Positions 1 to 8,774 are shown, counted from the stretch's first letter. The stretch: DNA of 23,081 nucleotides from Clostridia bacterium (GCA_900766045.1 CAAFTW010000043.1:1-23081), one strand, 5' to 3'. Notes: a model not told the origin generated them from the sequence alone. Numbers and translations: made by a program.

Positions 1-681
1 CCGGAATACGTTCCAGAAGGAAGCTGCATGATCGCACCGATCGTTTCCAGCGGCCGTGCGGCAAAAATCATCATGAAAGACTGGTTCCGCCACCACAACC
101 GCCGCCCGGACTTCATGATCGTCGAAGGCAGCCAGGCCGGAGGCCATCTTGGTTTCAAGGCCGAAGAACTGCATAACGGCACGGCAAAATCACTGGAGGA
201 AAATGTAACCGACGTGCTGAAAGAAACCGGAGATATTCCGGTTTTCGCGGCTGGCGGAATTTTTGACCGAAACGATATGAAAAAGATGCTAGAGCTTGGC
301 GCATCCGGCGTTCAGCTGGGGACGAGATTTGCACTGTCTGAAGAAGGAGACGCTTCCCAGGGCTTTAAGGATATCCTCCTGAAAGCATCAGCAGCTGATG
401 TGCGGATTATCACCAGCCCGGTCGGAATGCCGGGAAGAGCCATTGTGACACCGCTCATTGAAAAAGTAGAATCCGGAAGCCGCGTCCCGCCTCAGCACTG
501 CGTCAACTGCATCCGCATCTGCAATCCGGGGACAACAAGATACTGCATCAGCCACGCGCTGATTGAGGCCTTTAACGGAAATTATGAAGAAGGCCTGTTC
601 TTTACCGGCGCAAACATCGGAAAGATCAATAAGATGCAGACGGTCAAGGAAATCATGCAGGAACTGAATCCTTACGATTAA
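1..681 (+). CDS. FabK-like enoyl-ACP reductase II / nitronate monooxygenase, C-terminal part
   Basis: Incomplete at the 5' end: the frame is open from base 1, so the first methionine inside (base 28) need not be the start. About 226 residues are visible, against 310-360 for the family, so roughly the first third is missing. The visible part carries the FMN-barrel signature EGSQAGGHLGF, a phosphate-binding region (VFAAGGIFD, then GASGVQLGTRF) and a C-terminal tail with clustered cysteines (HCVNCIRICNPG, then YCISHAL). This family (PF03060) uses FMN to oxidise nitronates or, as FabK, to reduce enoyl-ACP. The fabF gene 39 bp downstream in the same direction favours a role in fatty-acid elongation. 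The cysteine-rich tail is more like clostridial nitronate monooxygenase-type proteins than pneumococcal FabK, so substrate is uncertain. The family call is firm; the FabK role is inferred from context. Confidence 0.85.
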   Translation, partial: PEYVPEGSCMIAPIVSSGRAAKIIMKDWFRHHNRRPDFMIVEGSQAGGHLGFKAEELHNGTAKSLEENVTDVLKETGDIPVFAAGGIFDRNDMKKMLELGASGVQLGTRFALSEEGDASQGFKDILLKASAADVRIITSPVGMPGRAIVTPLIEKVESGSRVPPQHCVNCIRICNPGTTRYCISHALIEAFNGNYEEGLFFTGANIGKINKMQTVKEIMQELNPYD

Positions 682-720
682 TGAAGAATAAACAGAGCAT
701 CACTCTGAGGAGGAATATAT

Positions 721-1962
721 ATGACAGACAATAAAAGACGTGTTGTCATTACTGGTATGGGCGGACTCAGCCCGATCGGAAACAGCAGCAGCGAGATGTG
801 GGAAAACGCAAAAAAAGGAAAGCTCGGAATCGGAGAAATCACGCATTATGATCCTTCTGACTCAGAGATTAAGTTCGCCGGCGAAGTAAAGGATTTTGAC
901 CCTTCCTCGCTGATGAGCCGTCAGGAGGCCCGCCGGCTCTCCCGCTTCACCCAGTTCGCCGTCGCGGCGGCAGACGAAGCCTTCCGGCAGAGCGGCCTGG
1001 ATATGGATCAGGAAGACCCGCTCCGCTGCGGCGTCAATATTTCCAGCGGCATCGGCGGCCTGGACATTATAGAACGCGAGCACTGCAAGGCGCTGAAAAA
1101 AGGATTTGACCGTGTTTCCCCTCTCTTCATCCCGATGAGCATCACCAATATGGCAGCAGGAATGACCGCCATCCGCCTGGGCTTCAAGGGAAGCTGCACC
1201 TGTCTGGTCACCGCCTGCGCTTCCTCCACCAACGCCATTGGCGAGGCTTTCCATTACATCCGGAACGGATATGCAGACGTCATGGCCGCAGGCGGTACAG
1301 AAAGCTGCATCACTCCACTTGCCGTGGCAGGCTTTCATTCCATGCGCGCCCTGAGTAAAGCCGATGACCCGGCCAGGGCCTCCATTCCCTTCGATAAGGA
1401 ACGAAGCGGATTCGTCATGGGAGAAGGTGCCGGTGTGCTCATGCTGGAGGAATACGAACACGCACTGAAGCGCGGAGCTGTGATTTTAGGAGAAGTCAAA
1501 GGCTACGGCGCAAGCTGCGACGCACATCACATGACCGCTCCGCTGGAAGACGGAAGCGGCGCAGCGGCATGCATGGACATGGCACTCCGCGATGCCGGGA
1601 TCTCCCCTTCTGACATCGGCTACATCAACGCTCATGGAACCGGAACCCCGCTGAACGACAAGGGAGAAAGCCGCGCAGTGAAAACGGTATTCGCTGAACA
1701 CACAAATGACCTGATCATGTCCTCCACCAAATCCATGACCGGACATCTGCTGGGCGCAAGCGGCGCGGTAGAAGCCATTTTCACAGTTTCCTCCCTTCAA
1801 GATCAGATCGCTCCTCCTACAATCGGCTACAAGATACCAGATCCGGACTGCAGCATGAACTGCGCGCCGAATCAGGCGGAGCCGATTCACACAGAATATG
1901 CCATGTCCAATTCTCTGGGCTTTGGCGGCCACAACGCCTCACTCGTATTCCAGCGTGCATAA
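721..1962 (+). CDS. fabF: 3-oxoacyl-[acyl-carrier-protein] synthase II
   Basis: Complete 413-aa condensing enzyme, the usual length for FabF. It joins malonyl-ACP to a growing acyl-ACP in the cytoplasmic type II fatty-acid cycle. The Cys-His-His triad is visible: Cys166 in TACASST, His305 in NAHGTGTPLND and His342 in KSMTGHLLGASGA, with Lys337 preceding the last. N-terminal VVITGMGGLSPIG and C-terminal NSLGFGGHNASLVF are family hallmarks. The start is supported by an AGGAGG ribosome binding site about 6 nt upstream. The gene follows the FabK-like gene by 39 bp and is closed by a terminator, so it is probably the last gene of a fab operon whose earlier members lie outside the window. It could be called a FabB/F-type synthase, but the motif spacing fits FabF. 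Confidence 0.96.
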   Translation: MTDNKRRVVITGMGGLSPIGNSSSEMWENAKKGKLGIGEITHYDPSDSEIKFAGEVKDFDPSSLMSRQEARRLSRFTQFAVAAADEAFRQSGLDMDQEDPLRCGVNISSGIGGLDIIEREHCKALKKGFDRVSPLFIPMSITNMAAGMTAIRLGFKGSCTCLVTACASSTNAIGEAFHYIRNGYADVMAAGGTESCITPLAVAGFHSMRALSKADDPARASIPFDKERSGFVMGEGAGVLMLEEYEHALKRGAVILGEVKGYGASCDAHHMTAPLEDGSGAAACMDMALRDAGISPSDIGYINAHGTGTPLNDKGESRAVKTVFAEHTNDLIMSSTKSMTGHLLGASGAVEAIFTVSSLQDQIAPPTIGYKIPDPDCSMNCAPNQAEPIHTEYAMSNSLGFGGHNASLVFQRA

Positions 1963-1998
1963 CCGGACGCCGTACAGCTCACACCTGGTGTTTACGAT

Positions 1999-2054
1999 CT
2001 CGCCGGCATTTCCCGCGCCTAGATTATCCGTCGCAGGATGCCGGTGAGTTTTTT
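1999..2054 (+). terminator. Rho-independent terminator after fabF
   Basis: An 11-bp stem pairs CTCGCCGGCAT (1999-2009) with ATGCCGGTGAG (2038-2048), with one G-U pair, and is followed by six T residues. It lies 36 nt after the fabF stop and separates the fab genes from the MarR gene. Confidence 0.85.
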
Positions 2055-2164
2055 CCTTGCTGTATACGTATCGGTTTTATTTTGTCCCTGGCTCGTGCTG
2101 CATGTCCAACAGGATTTTCTGAAATTCCCTGTCCGAATACTATGTAACTCTCGTTTAATTGTAG

Positions 2165-2170
2165 TATAAT
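2165..2170 (+). promoter_or_regulatory. Candidate -10 box for the MarR-family gene
   Basis: A perfect TATAAT lies 50 nt before the chosen MarR start, but no good -35 is seen 16-18 bp upstream. Two copies of TTTAATT (2154-2160 and 2170-2176), 16 bp apart, flank or overlap the box and could be a binding site, possibly for autoregulation. This is weak evidence. Confidence 0.4.
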
Positions 2171-2220
2171 TTAATTCAGAGACAACTCAGACAAAAAAGC
2201 AAGATAAAAGGGGTGTGTTT

Positions 2221-2763
2221 ATGCTCGCGAGTAATTTTTCAAGAGTGTATGATAAATTCAAGCTGTCCCTGTATGAGCGGCTGTTCACGAAATTCAATAA
2301 TGACAGTAAGGACGCGCTTTCTCCGTCGGAAGTCATCTGCATGGAAATCATCGTGGCCCTGCACCGGCCGACCATTAATGAATTCACGAAAATGGCACAG
2401 ATGTCCCCGCCAAATGCGGCTTACCGGATCAACCGTCTGGTAAAGAAGGGCTACATTTATAAGCGGCAGAATAAGGACGATAAGCGCCAGTACACCCTCA
2501 TTGTCACGAAAAAGTATAAGGAGAATTACGGCGACATTTTCAATTACGTCGACCTGGTCAGCGAACGTATTGAGAACCGCTTTCCTCCGGAAGACGTCGA
2601 TAAGCTGAACAAGATGCTGCGGATTATCGCCGATGAACTGATGCCGGAAATGAACGGATTTCACCATGTGGAATCAAGGCTTGAGGATAAGCCGTCCGCC
2701 GCAAAAGCCGGTGAGGAACTGGAAGAAGAAGCATCTGCTGCGGAAAGGCAGACTGCCGAATAG
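2221..2763 (+). CDS. MarR-family transcriptional regulator (possible FabT-like)
   Basis: 180-aa regulator with a winged helix-turn-helix at about residues 35-105: LSPSEVICMEIIVAL, then the recognition-helix region MSPPNAAYRINRLVKKGYI and the wing KRQNKDDKRQYTLIVT. The dimerising helices follow, and an acidic Glu/Ala-rich tail of about 30 residues ends the protein. A GTG at 2215 is in frame, but the AGGGG site at 2209-2213 is correctly spaced (7 nt) only for the ATG at 2221, so that start is used. The gene lies just downstream of fabF. In streptococci the MarR protein FabT controls the fab operon, so a similar role is plausible here, but it is inferred from position only. A terminator on each side makes it a separate unit. 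Confidence 0.9.
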   Translation: MLASNFSRVYDKFKLSLYERLFTKFNNDSKDALSPSEVICMEIIVALHRPTINEFTKMAQMSPPNAAYRINRLVKKGYIYKRQNKDDKRQYTLIVTKKYKENYGDIFNYVDLVSERIENRFPPEDVDKLNKMLRIIADELMPEMNGFHHVESRLEDKPSAAKAGEELEEEASAAERQTAE

Positions 2764-2842
2764 AAGGCAGTACGGGCTCTGCACTTCTGTCCATCTCTTC
2801 ATTTCTGAATGAAAAGCTGCTTTCTCATGCGGAGCAGAACAT

Positions 2843-2896
2843 AAAATAACCGGAAGTCTGGAGAACCACTGATTCCCCAGACTTCCGGTTATTTTT
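2843..2896. terminator. Bidirectional terminator between convergent genes
   Basis: A perfect 19-bp inverted repeat pairs 2843-2861 with 2877-2895 around a 15-nt loop. The stem ends in AAAA on one side and TTTT on the other, so it can serve the MarR gene (+) and the 182-aa gene (-), which converge here. Confidence 0.92.
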
Positions 2897-2922
2897 ATGC
2901 CTTCAGAATCTTAACCCCGGCC

Positions 2923-3471
2923 TTATTTTTTCTTTTCTTCTGCCGCAAGCTGTGCCTCTTTATAGGCATCCTCCGTATTTCTGCCTTCATTCACCTTCTC
3001 AGCAAAGGTCTTCAGATCCATTTCATGACCGTATTCCTGCAGGCGCTCGATCTCCTCAGAAAGAATATCCAGGATTTTCTCCAGATGGTCCATTGAGCCT
3101 TCAGGGGTTGCCACCGTCATAAACAGCTTCTCTGCCTGTCCGCCCAGGCTCTGCATCTTCTGAACGATATTGACGTACTGACGGAAATGCGGGGAAACAT
3201 GTGCCTCCTTCAGCATTTCCAGATCCTCTTTTATCGCCCTGACCAGTTCCTGTTCATCCTGGAAAGCACCCAGATAGATCGCGTAGGGGCGGACACGATT
3301 CAGGTAAATCACTTCATCTTCTTTAATTTCGTAAATATATGTCGCATTTGTATCTTCGTCCAGCTTGAACTTTACCTTATTGACATAGGCCGGCGCATTC
3401 TTGATCTCCACTGCGCCCATCTGCCTTAACATTGTATTTGCCATGCCTTCAGTGATTCTGTTAATGATCAT
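2923..3471 (-). CDS. Conserved-looking protein of unknown function, 182 aa
   Basis: I do not recognise a family. The protein has no signal peptide or membrane segment and should be cytoplasmic. Residues 1-80 look like a mixed alpha/beta domain (KVKFKLDEDTNATYIYEI, then YLNRVRPYAIYLG). Residues 80-182 are charged and helical, ending in a Glu/Lys-rich tail (EEKKK). The start ATG is preceded by GGAAGG at a normal distance. The gene lies 98 bp downstream of the ion permease on the same strand and may be co-transcribed with it. The gap holds a TATAAT on the minus strand (3521-3526) but no clear -35. The bidirectional terminator closes it. Codon use resembles its neighbours, so it is likely a real gene. 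Confidence 0.8.
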   Translation of the reverse strand: MIINRITEGMANTMLRQMGAVEIKNAPAYVNKVKFKLDEDTNATYIYEIKEDEVIYLNRVRPYAIYLGAFQDEQELVRAIKEDLEMLKEAHVSPHFRQYVNIVQKMQSLGGQAEKLFMTVATPEGSMDHLEKILDILSEEIERLQEYGHEMDLKTFAEKVNEGRNTEDAYKEAQLAAEEKKK

Positions 3472-3569
3472 TGCCCTTCCTTTCTAAATATTTCCAAATT
3501 CCTTTTCCTGTGTATATATTATTATACATCTATTTCCACCTGCCGGCGCATGATTTCACAGATTCCCTG

Positions 3570-4844
3570 CTAAGCGGTGAATCCAAAGCGCAGAAGCAGC
3601 CAGATCATAGAAACAAGGATGGACATGATCATGACCGGGAATCCCTTCTTCAGGTAAGACTGGAAAGTAATCGGATAACCGTGCTTTCCTGCGATGCCGC
3701 TGAGTACAACGTTTGCGGACGCTCCGATCAGGGTTCCGTTTCCACCGAGACATGCGCCCAGAGAAATCGCCCACCAGAGCGGCTGCGTGTCCATTCCATG
3801 TGCGCCGAGAGCGTGGATGAACGGAATCAGGGTGGCGACAAAAGGAATATTATCAAGAACAGAAGACAGCAGTGCTGATGCCCACAGAAGTACCAGCATC
3901 GTGGCAATGACATGTCCTCCGGTTACACTCATAATCAGTCTGGCCAGGGCAGAAATAATGCCTGTCTTTTCCAGTCCGCCGACTAGAACGAACAGTCCGG
4001 TAAAGAACAGAAGCGTCGTCCACTCGACATTAGCTACAACCTCATCGATATCAACATGTCCGATCAGCATCATGATGCCGCCTGCAGCAAGAGCGACAAA
4101 CGCCGTCTGATAGTCGAACTGATCGTGAAACATGAATCCGATGATGACCAGAAAAATCATGACGATGCTCTGTTTCATCAGTTTCGGATCCGCAATGGCC
4201 TTCTTCTCATCCAGCAGCATGACCTTATGGATAGCTGACTCACTGGCATGCATATTCTTTCCATAGAAGAATTTAAGCATGGCAAACAGAACAAGCAGAA
4301 TGATCACACATGGCACTCCGGTATTCAGCAGGAAGGCAGCAAACGACAGATGTGCTTCACTTCCGATCATGATATTCGGCGGGTCTCCGATCATAGTGGC
4401 GGTACCTCCGATGTTGGAGGCAAAGATCTGCGCCATCAGTGTCGGAACCGGATCCACCTCAAGAAGTCTGGCGATGGTGATCGTCATCGGGCCCATCAGA
4501 AGGACGGTTGTAACGTTATCCAGGAAAGCAGAACAGATTGCCGTCAGGATGACGAACATGACCATGATTTTCCATGGGTCACCATTTACCTTCTTCGCGG
4601 CCTTGATAGAAATGTACTCAAACAATCCGGAATGTTTAATGACGCCGACAAACAGCATCATGCCGATTAATACACCCAGTGTATTAAAATCAATATATGA
4701 AACCGCCTGGTCCAGCGTCAGGACCTTAAATGCAAGAAGCAGTACCATGCCCAGAATGGCCGCCGTTGTACGATGAATCTTTTCTGTCATGATACAGATA
4801 ATTGCCGCCAGGAAGATCACCCCTGCAATTACCGCCTGATTCAT
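3570..4844 (-). CDS. ArsB/NhaD-superfamily ion permease (SLC13-like)
   Basis: 424-aa integral membrane protein with about 10-12 hydrophobic segments. The fold is two inverted halves, each with a helix-break signature: LDNVTTVLLMGP (Asp109-Asn110) and GGTATMIGDPPN (146-157) in the first, LDNIPFVATLIPF (Asp331-Asn332) and GGNGTLIGASAN (367-378) in the second. These paired Asp-Asn and Gly-rich loops are typical of the ArsB/NhaD/P-protein group, which moves anions such as arsenite or dicarboxylates, or exchanges Na+ and H+. No ars or nha gene is nearby to fix the substrate. The ATG is preceded by AAGAAGGT. A sigma-A-like promoter lies about 270 nt upstream, giving a long leader. The 182-aa gene follows by 98 bp. 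Confidence 0.88.
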   Translation of the reverse strand: MNQAVIAGVIFLAAIICIMTEKIHRTTAAILGMVLLLAFKVLTLDQAVSYIDFNTLGVLIGMMLFVGVIKHSGLFEYISIKAAKKVNGDPWKIMVMFVILTAICSAFLDNVTTVLLMGPMTITIARLLEVDPVPTLMAQIFASNIGGTATMIGDPPNIMIGSEAHLSFAAFLLNTGVPCVIILLVLFAMLKFFYGKNMHASESAIHKVMLLDEKKAIADPKLMKQSIVMIFLVIIGFMFHDQFDYQTAFVALAAGGIMMLIGHVDIDEVVANVEWTTLLFFTGLFVLVGGLEKTGIISALARLIMSVTGGHVIATMLVLLWASALLSSVLDNIPFVATLIPFIHALGAHGMDTQPLWWAISLGACLGGNGTLIGASANVVLSGIAGKHGYPITFQSYLKKGFPVMIMSILVSMIWLLLRFGFTA

Positions 4845-5212
4845 ACTCTACCTTCTTTCTTCTTCTGAATGCAGAAACAGCCGGATACCTTGCTGCGCAG
4901 GCATCTGAAGCCGCCTCATTAAATTCAGAAATTTCTTTAATCAAATTAAGCACTATAAAACAATTCATTTCCCGCTGGCCCGTGTATACAGAATACACTA
5001 TTTTCAGAAAAAACGGCCACCCGCATATTTTCTGAACAGTCAGCGGCGGAAACGTTGTTTATTCACGTACACTTTTCAGCACATAATACATGTGCAATTT
5101 CTTTTCTAACAAGTTAGTATACTCAGCTGCATTTTTTTCTCAAGGCTTTTCGGTAAAAATTCACATAAGCAACTTTACACGATAGCACGATTGTCATTTT
5201 TAAACAAAAAAA
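4845..5212 (-). other. Gene-free leader and promoter region of the ion permease
   Basis: No convincing coding region. Read on the minus strand it would be a 5' leader of about 265 nt. It contains a perfect GCACAT/ATGTGC hairpin and a GTGTAT/ATACAC hairpin. I could not match it to a known riboswitch. A minus-strand reading frame (4726-4998) overlaps the permease start in another frame and is not supported by a good start. Confidence 0.4.
5106..5143 (-). promoter_or_regulatory. Candidate sigma-A promoter with overlapping palindrome
   Basis: On the minus strand, TTGAGA (5138-5143) and TATACT (5116-5121) are 16 bp apart. The -10 overlaps the perfect palindrome CTAACAAGTTAG (5106-5117), placed like an operator over the start site. 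The arrangement resembles the AdcR-type TTAAC-NN-GTTAA site, but two bases differ. It would drive the ion permease. Confidence 0.5.
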
Positions 5213-5240
5213 GAGACGGAATCTATAGGATTTCCGCCTC
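5205..5240 (-). terminator. Terminator for minus-strand YibE/F transcript
   Basis: On the minus strand, arms at 5229-5240 and 5213-5223 pair with one bulge and one G-U pair, and are followed by a run of T (A residues 5205-5212 on the + strand). It ends transcription coming from the YibE/F side. Confidence 0.8.
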
Positions 5241-5263
5241 CTGTTCCAACCGGATATTTTTTT

Positions 5264-5446
5264 TCAGCATATACGGGGAAGTTCTTTGGAATCGACATTC
5301 TCGCAGACACGTTTCAGCACCTTCACTTTAGAGAGATGAACCATGATCCTGCGTGAGCTCTCTCCGCTTCTGAAGGCCTTGCTGGACGCATATTTGTCCA
5401 GGAGAATATTGCCTGAAGCTTCGAATGTCTCAGGAACCTGATGCAT
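5264..5446 (-). CDS. Possible 60-aa protein, unknown
   Basis: A 60-codon frame fills the space between the YibE/F stop and the terminator. It is basic, has no membrane segment, and ends in KELPRIC. An AAGGAG lies upstream but about 13 nt from the ATG, which is too far for a good site, and no alternative in-frame start was found. I recognise no family. The main argument for it is position at the end of the transcript; it could equally be untranslated 3' sequence. Confidence 0.3.
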   Translation of the reverse strand: MHQVPETFEASGNILLDKYASSKAFRSGESSRRIMVHLSKVKVLKRVCENVDSKELPRIC

Positions 5447-5496
5447 TCCTGAATGCGCTCTCCTTATTATTTCAAAGCCTACCGGCAGAGGAAAAT

Positions 5497-6627
5497 TTAT
5501 GACGTTTTTTCTGTCTTTTTTCTGCCGAAATACAGTGCCGCGATCAGTGCTGTCGCCGGAATGGTCAGAACGACACCCAGACTCGAGGACAGGCCCTGCA
5601 TGATCTCGATGCCGACAGAATACATGTTGATAACCTCTCTGTAGGGATACGCGTACGCATAGACGTAGATCAGGGTATTGATAGAACCGCCCGCAAACGC
5701 CAGGATCAGGGTGTTCGTCATGGTTCCCATCATATCTCTTCCGACATTCATGCCGGACTTGAACAGCTCTTTTCCGCTGAGCTCCGGATTCTTGTCATGA
5801 AGCTCCGAGAGGAAGGACGCGACAGACATTCCGACATCCATGACCGCACCAAGGGCGGCAATCAGAATGCCGGCGAACAGGAGCTGTCCGATCTTGATTT
5901 TTGTCATTTGTCCAACATAAATCAGCTGCTCGATATCCGACACATTCAGGCCGGTAATATCCGTGACCGCGCCGAATATCCAGGCAAATATTCCCGCTCC
6001 GATGACGCCGATGATGGTTCCCAGGATCGCCGCAATCGACTTCTGCGTCAGTCCGTCGATCAGAATCATGGTCGCAAAGGTCGTCATGGCGCAGATCAGA
6101 ATCGAAGTAAAGATCGGTGAAAATCCGCGGTATACCATAGGCAGGAAGACAAAGAACAGACACAAGATCGTAAAGATCAGTCCGGCAATGGAATAAACGC
6201 CTTTCCGGCCGCCGATCAGAACGACGATGGCGATGAAGACGCCAACCATGAGCCAGATTGTCCAGCCTCTGTCAATACTGTATACCGAGGCATCGGACGT
6301 ATTCTTCGCCTGACTCAGCAGGATGACGACATGGCTGCCTTCCTTACACTTCGCTCCGTAGAGGTAAGAATTGGTGCTTCTGGCAGTGATGACCTCCCCT
6401 TTCAGCTTTCCGGTCGTCAGACGGATTCTGACCTGCTGGGTTCCACCTGAACTTCCCAGAACCTTCGTTACCACGCCTTTCTGAAATGACCGGCCGTCGT
6501 TATCCAGAAGCTGGACTTTCGATGAACTCTTCACATGCATAAAGAACGATAGAAGGAGAAAGATGATCAGCGCGATGGCGAGACATGCGATTTTCTTCTG
6601 TTTCTGATTCTGATTACTTATATCCAC
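5497..6627 (-). CDS. YibE/F family membrane protein
   Basis: About 376 aa with an N-terminal membrane helix (residues ~13-31), an extracytoplasmic beta-rich domain (to ~115) and about seven further hydrophobic segments. The C-terminal half carries family features such as GAVMDVGMSVASFLSEL and GRDMMGTMTNTLILAFAGG. YibE/F (PF07907) proteins are common in Firmicutes; their role is not established. The frame extends upstream to a GTG at 6667-6669 without a ribosome binding site. The GTG at 6625-6627 has AAAGGAAA about 6 nt upstream and starts MDISNQNQKQ, so I chose it. It lies 105 bp downstream of the phosphoesterase remnant on the same strand; a 300-nt tail leads to the terminator at 5205-5240. 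Confidence 0.88.
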   Translation of the reverse strand: MDISNQNQKQKKIACLAIALIIFLLLSFFMHVKSSSKVQLLDNDGRSFQKGVVTKVLGSSGGTQQVRIRLTTGKLKGEVITARSTNSYLYGAKCKEGSHVVILLSQAKNTSDASVYSIDRGWTIWLMVGVFIAIVVLIGGRKGVYSIAGLIFTILCLFFVFLPMVYRGFSPIFTSILICAMTTFATMILIDGLTQKSIAAILGTIIGVIGAGIFAWIFGAVTDITGLNVSDIEQLIYVGQMTKIKIGQLLFAGILIAALGAVMDVGMSVASFLSELHDKNPELSGKELFKSGMNVGRDMMGTMTNTLILAFAGGSINTLIYVYAYAYPYREVINMYSVGIEIMQGLSSSLGVVLTIPATALIAALYFGRKKTEKTS

Positions 6628-6654
6628 GGAATTTCCTTTCTGAAATACAGCACT

Positions 6655-6694
6655 GGCAGCCGGGTTCACGTTCAGAAAATGAACGGCGGCTGCC
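6655..6694 (-). other. Strong hairpin between phosphoesterase and YibE/F
   Basis: GGCAGCCG (6655-6662) pairs with CGGCTGCC (6687-6694), with an inner GTTCA/TGAAC stem. There is no T tail on the minus strand, so it is a poor terminator. It may be an RNA processing or stabilising element. Confidence 0.45.
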
Positions 6695-6732
6695 TGCTGT
6701 GAGTCAAATCATGAAAATGGGAGTTTTCGTTT

Positions 6733-8268
6733 TTACTTGATCTTTTTAAGGCTTGCAGATGCGTCGCTGAGTGCCTGGATGGCGTTCTTCAGTTCTTTCT
6801 GCGTCGGATTGGCCTTCTTTGCGATCTTCTGAGCGCCCTTAATTGCCTTGGACAGAGTGCTCAGACTCTTCTTTGTGTAAACTTTTGTCTTCTTCTGCAG
6901 TTTCTGCGCCGCCTTGATCTTGGACGTCAGTTCTGCTTTGCTTACCTTCTTGTTTGCTGTCTTGGTGATTGTGAAACTGGAATCGATCTTCTTTCCGTTG
7001 TCGGAGCGGTAAGTGTTGACCGTCAGGCTGTCTCCGTTCACCTTGAAGATGGAGTAGGTCGGTACATCCTGCTGCCAGCGGTGTGCAATGTAGCTCTGCT
7101 GACGCGGAACCAGGTCATAATACTTACTTCCTGATGCAGAGTCTGCTGTCATGTAGAGAATTCCGTTCGGATTTACTACGGTATTACTCTTCTCGACAAC
7201 CTTCTGGATGGCATCGTCATCCATGACGCTCTTCAGATACTTCAGGTATGCCTGCTCGTCCAGATCCGTTGTGTTGTCCTTGATGTTCTGCGGTGCAACC
7301 GTGCGGGTCGACGGATTGTCTCCGGCATCCATATCCTTCGTCAGCATCTTCTTAAATGCGGTGCTGTCATAAGTAACCGTGGACTTTCCGCCCTTCAGAA
7401 TCTTACTTCTGGAGTAAGCATGATCATGTCCGGTCAGAACCAGATCAATCTTATTTTCCTCAAAGTACGGAATCAGCGTGTATCTCAGGTTGGTGATTTC
7501 TGGCTCGTTGGAATGCTCAGCAGATCCGTAGATGTCCTGATGCAGAGTGACGATTCTCCACTTGCAGTTCTTATGTGCCTTTACCGCCTGCTCGATAAAC
7601 TCTTTATGTTCAGCCGCGTTGGTGTTCTGTGTGTTCAGGTCGATGAACAGAACATTTCCATAGGTGAAGCAGTAGTCGCCTCCGGTAATTCCGTTGCTTC
7701 CGAGCGCACTGGCGTTAGCGCGGTTGAAGTGGTAAGTGTAGTTCGGATTGTCTGCGTCGTGGTTTCCTACAGTTGTTGCTACAGCGACAGACTGCAGAGT
7801 CTTCGGTGCGAGATATCCGGCATACTCAATCTCATTCTTAGAACCCATCTTGTTCGGGGATTTTGCCTTGGTCGTCTGAATCTGGTCTCCGGCGGACATG
7901 ATGAATGCTGTCTTTCCGCTGGTTCTCTTCTGAATCTGATTCAGGGTTACGGACCAGTTGAAGGAGTCATTCATAACAGCCTTGGACTGTGCATCGTAGA
8001 ATTCCTTGCTGTCCTGACCTTTCAGCTCATTGGATGATCCGATCTGCGGGTCGCCGACAAATGCAAAGGAGAAGGACTCTGACGGTTCAACCGTATGGGA
8101 ACGTACAGAGGAATATTCACCATCTTCCGGCTCATAGCGATAGTAGTAGGTAGTTCCTTCTTTAAGTCCGGAAGCTGTTACCTTATTGGATGTGTAGGTG
8201 TTTCCGCTGTCATCCTTTTCATCTGCTACAGTTGTCTGAGAAGCGGTGTATGTTTTTGCGCCTTTCAT
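6733..8268 (-). pseudogene. Metallophosphoesterase (Fn3 + calcineurin-like + FIVAR), 5' truncated
   Basis: 511 codons from the first ATG. The remainder of an N-terminal Fn3-like domain (1-60) leads to a calcineurin-like phosphoesterase domain with intact metal ligands: Asp73 in FVGDPQIG, Asp128 in AGDQIQ, GNHD at 168-171, His243 in TLHQD and GHDH at 280-283. A helical FIVAR-like segment (about 445-511) ends the protein. Relatives are secreted purple-acid-phosphatase-like enzymes. Here the signal peptide and first beta strands are missing. Coding-like sequence continues in frame upstream of the ATG (GKITLQISTNKS), then meets a TGA about 110 nt up, with no usable start. The other two frames are also closed. 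The ATG has no ribosome binding site. I conclude a 5' deletion; translation from an unusual start cannot be excluded. Confidence 0.7.
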
Positions 8269-8745
8269 GGATTTATTGGTGGAAATCTGCAGCGTGATCT
8301 TTCCGTGTGTAAAACCATGCCAGCGGCCAAATTGTTTTATCTTATTGCGGAGGTATTGAGTTCCAAAGCATCAGCATCGGTTTTTATGCCATTATTTAAA
8401 ATTTGACTTGTTATCTTTTCTTCCCAACTCACTCAATTGTGCATACTGCATACACTTCTTTATTCATGTAAAGAACAAGCAGATCTGACCATTTTTTGCG
8501 CGTATAAATCCATAGGAAATATACTGTTTCCTGATGCAGTTTTCTCTGCTACAGGATCGTTTCGCAGATCGTTTTTATTTATATACAAACAAGACTCTTC
8601 CTCTTGCAGCTTTGTTTTTGTCTGAAACACACATAAAAATACAGAAAATCAGGACTAGAACACAGTACATAATACATATCGGTCACTTTCACGAAAACGC
8701 TGAAATGTCAAGTATTAATGATTCTTTTTATAAAGCTTTTCTGTA
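8269..8745. other. AT-rich gene-free stretch
   Basis: The first ~110 nt still look like in-frame remnant of the phosphoesterase on the minus strand. The rest is AT-rich, unlike its neighbours, with no supported gene. The composition change fits a deletion or exchange junction that removed the phosphoesterase start. Confidence 0.5.
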
Positions 8746-8774
8746 TTGACTTTATCCATTTTCTACGTTATAGT
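8746..8774 (+). promoter_or_regulatory. Sigma-A promoter of proline racemase gene
   Basis: TTGACT (8746-8751) and TATAGT (8769-8774) are separated by 17 bp, about 50 nt before the start codon. Confidence 0.78.

Noticed and set aside
862..1461. Minus-strand frame opposite fabF
   Set aside because: Shadow of the conserved fabF coding sequence; no supported start.
8437..8749. Short + strand frames in the AT-rich gap
   Set aside because: No ribosome binding sites, and the sequence composition is that of AT-rich noncoding DNA.
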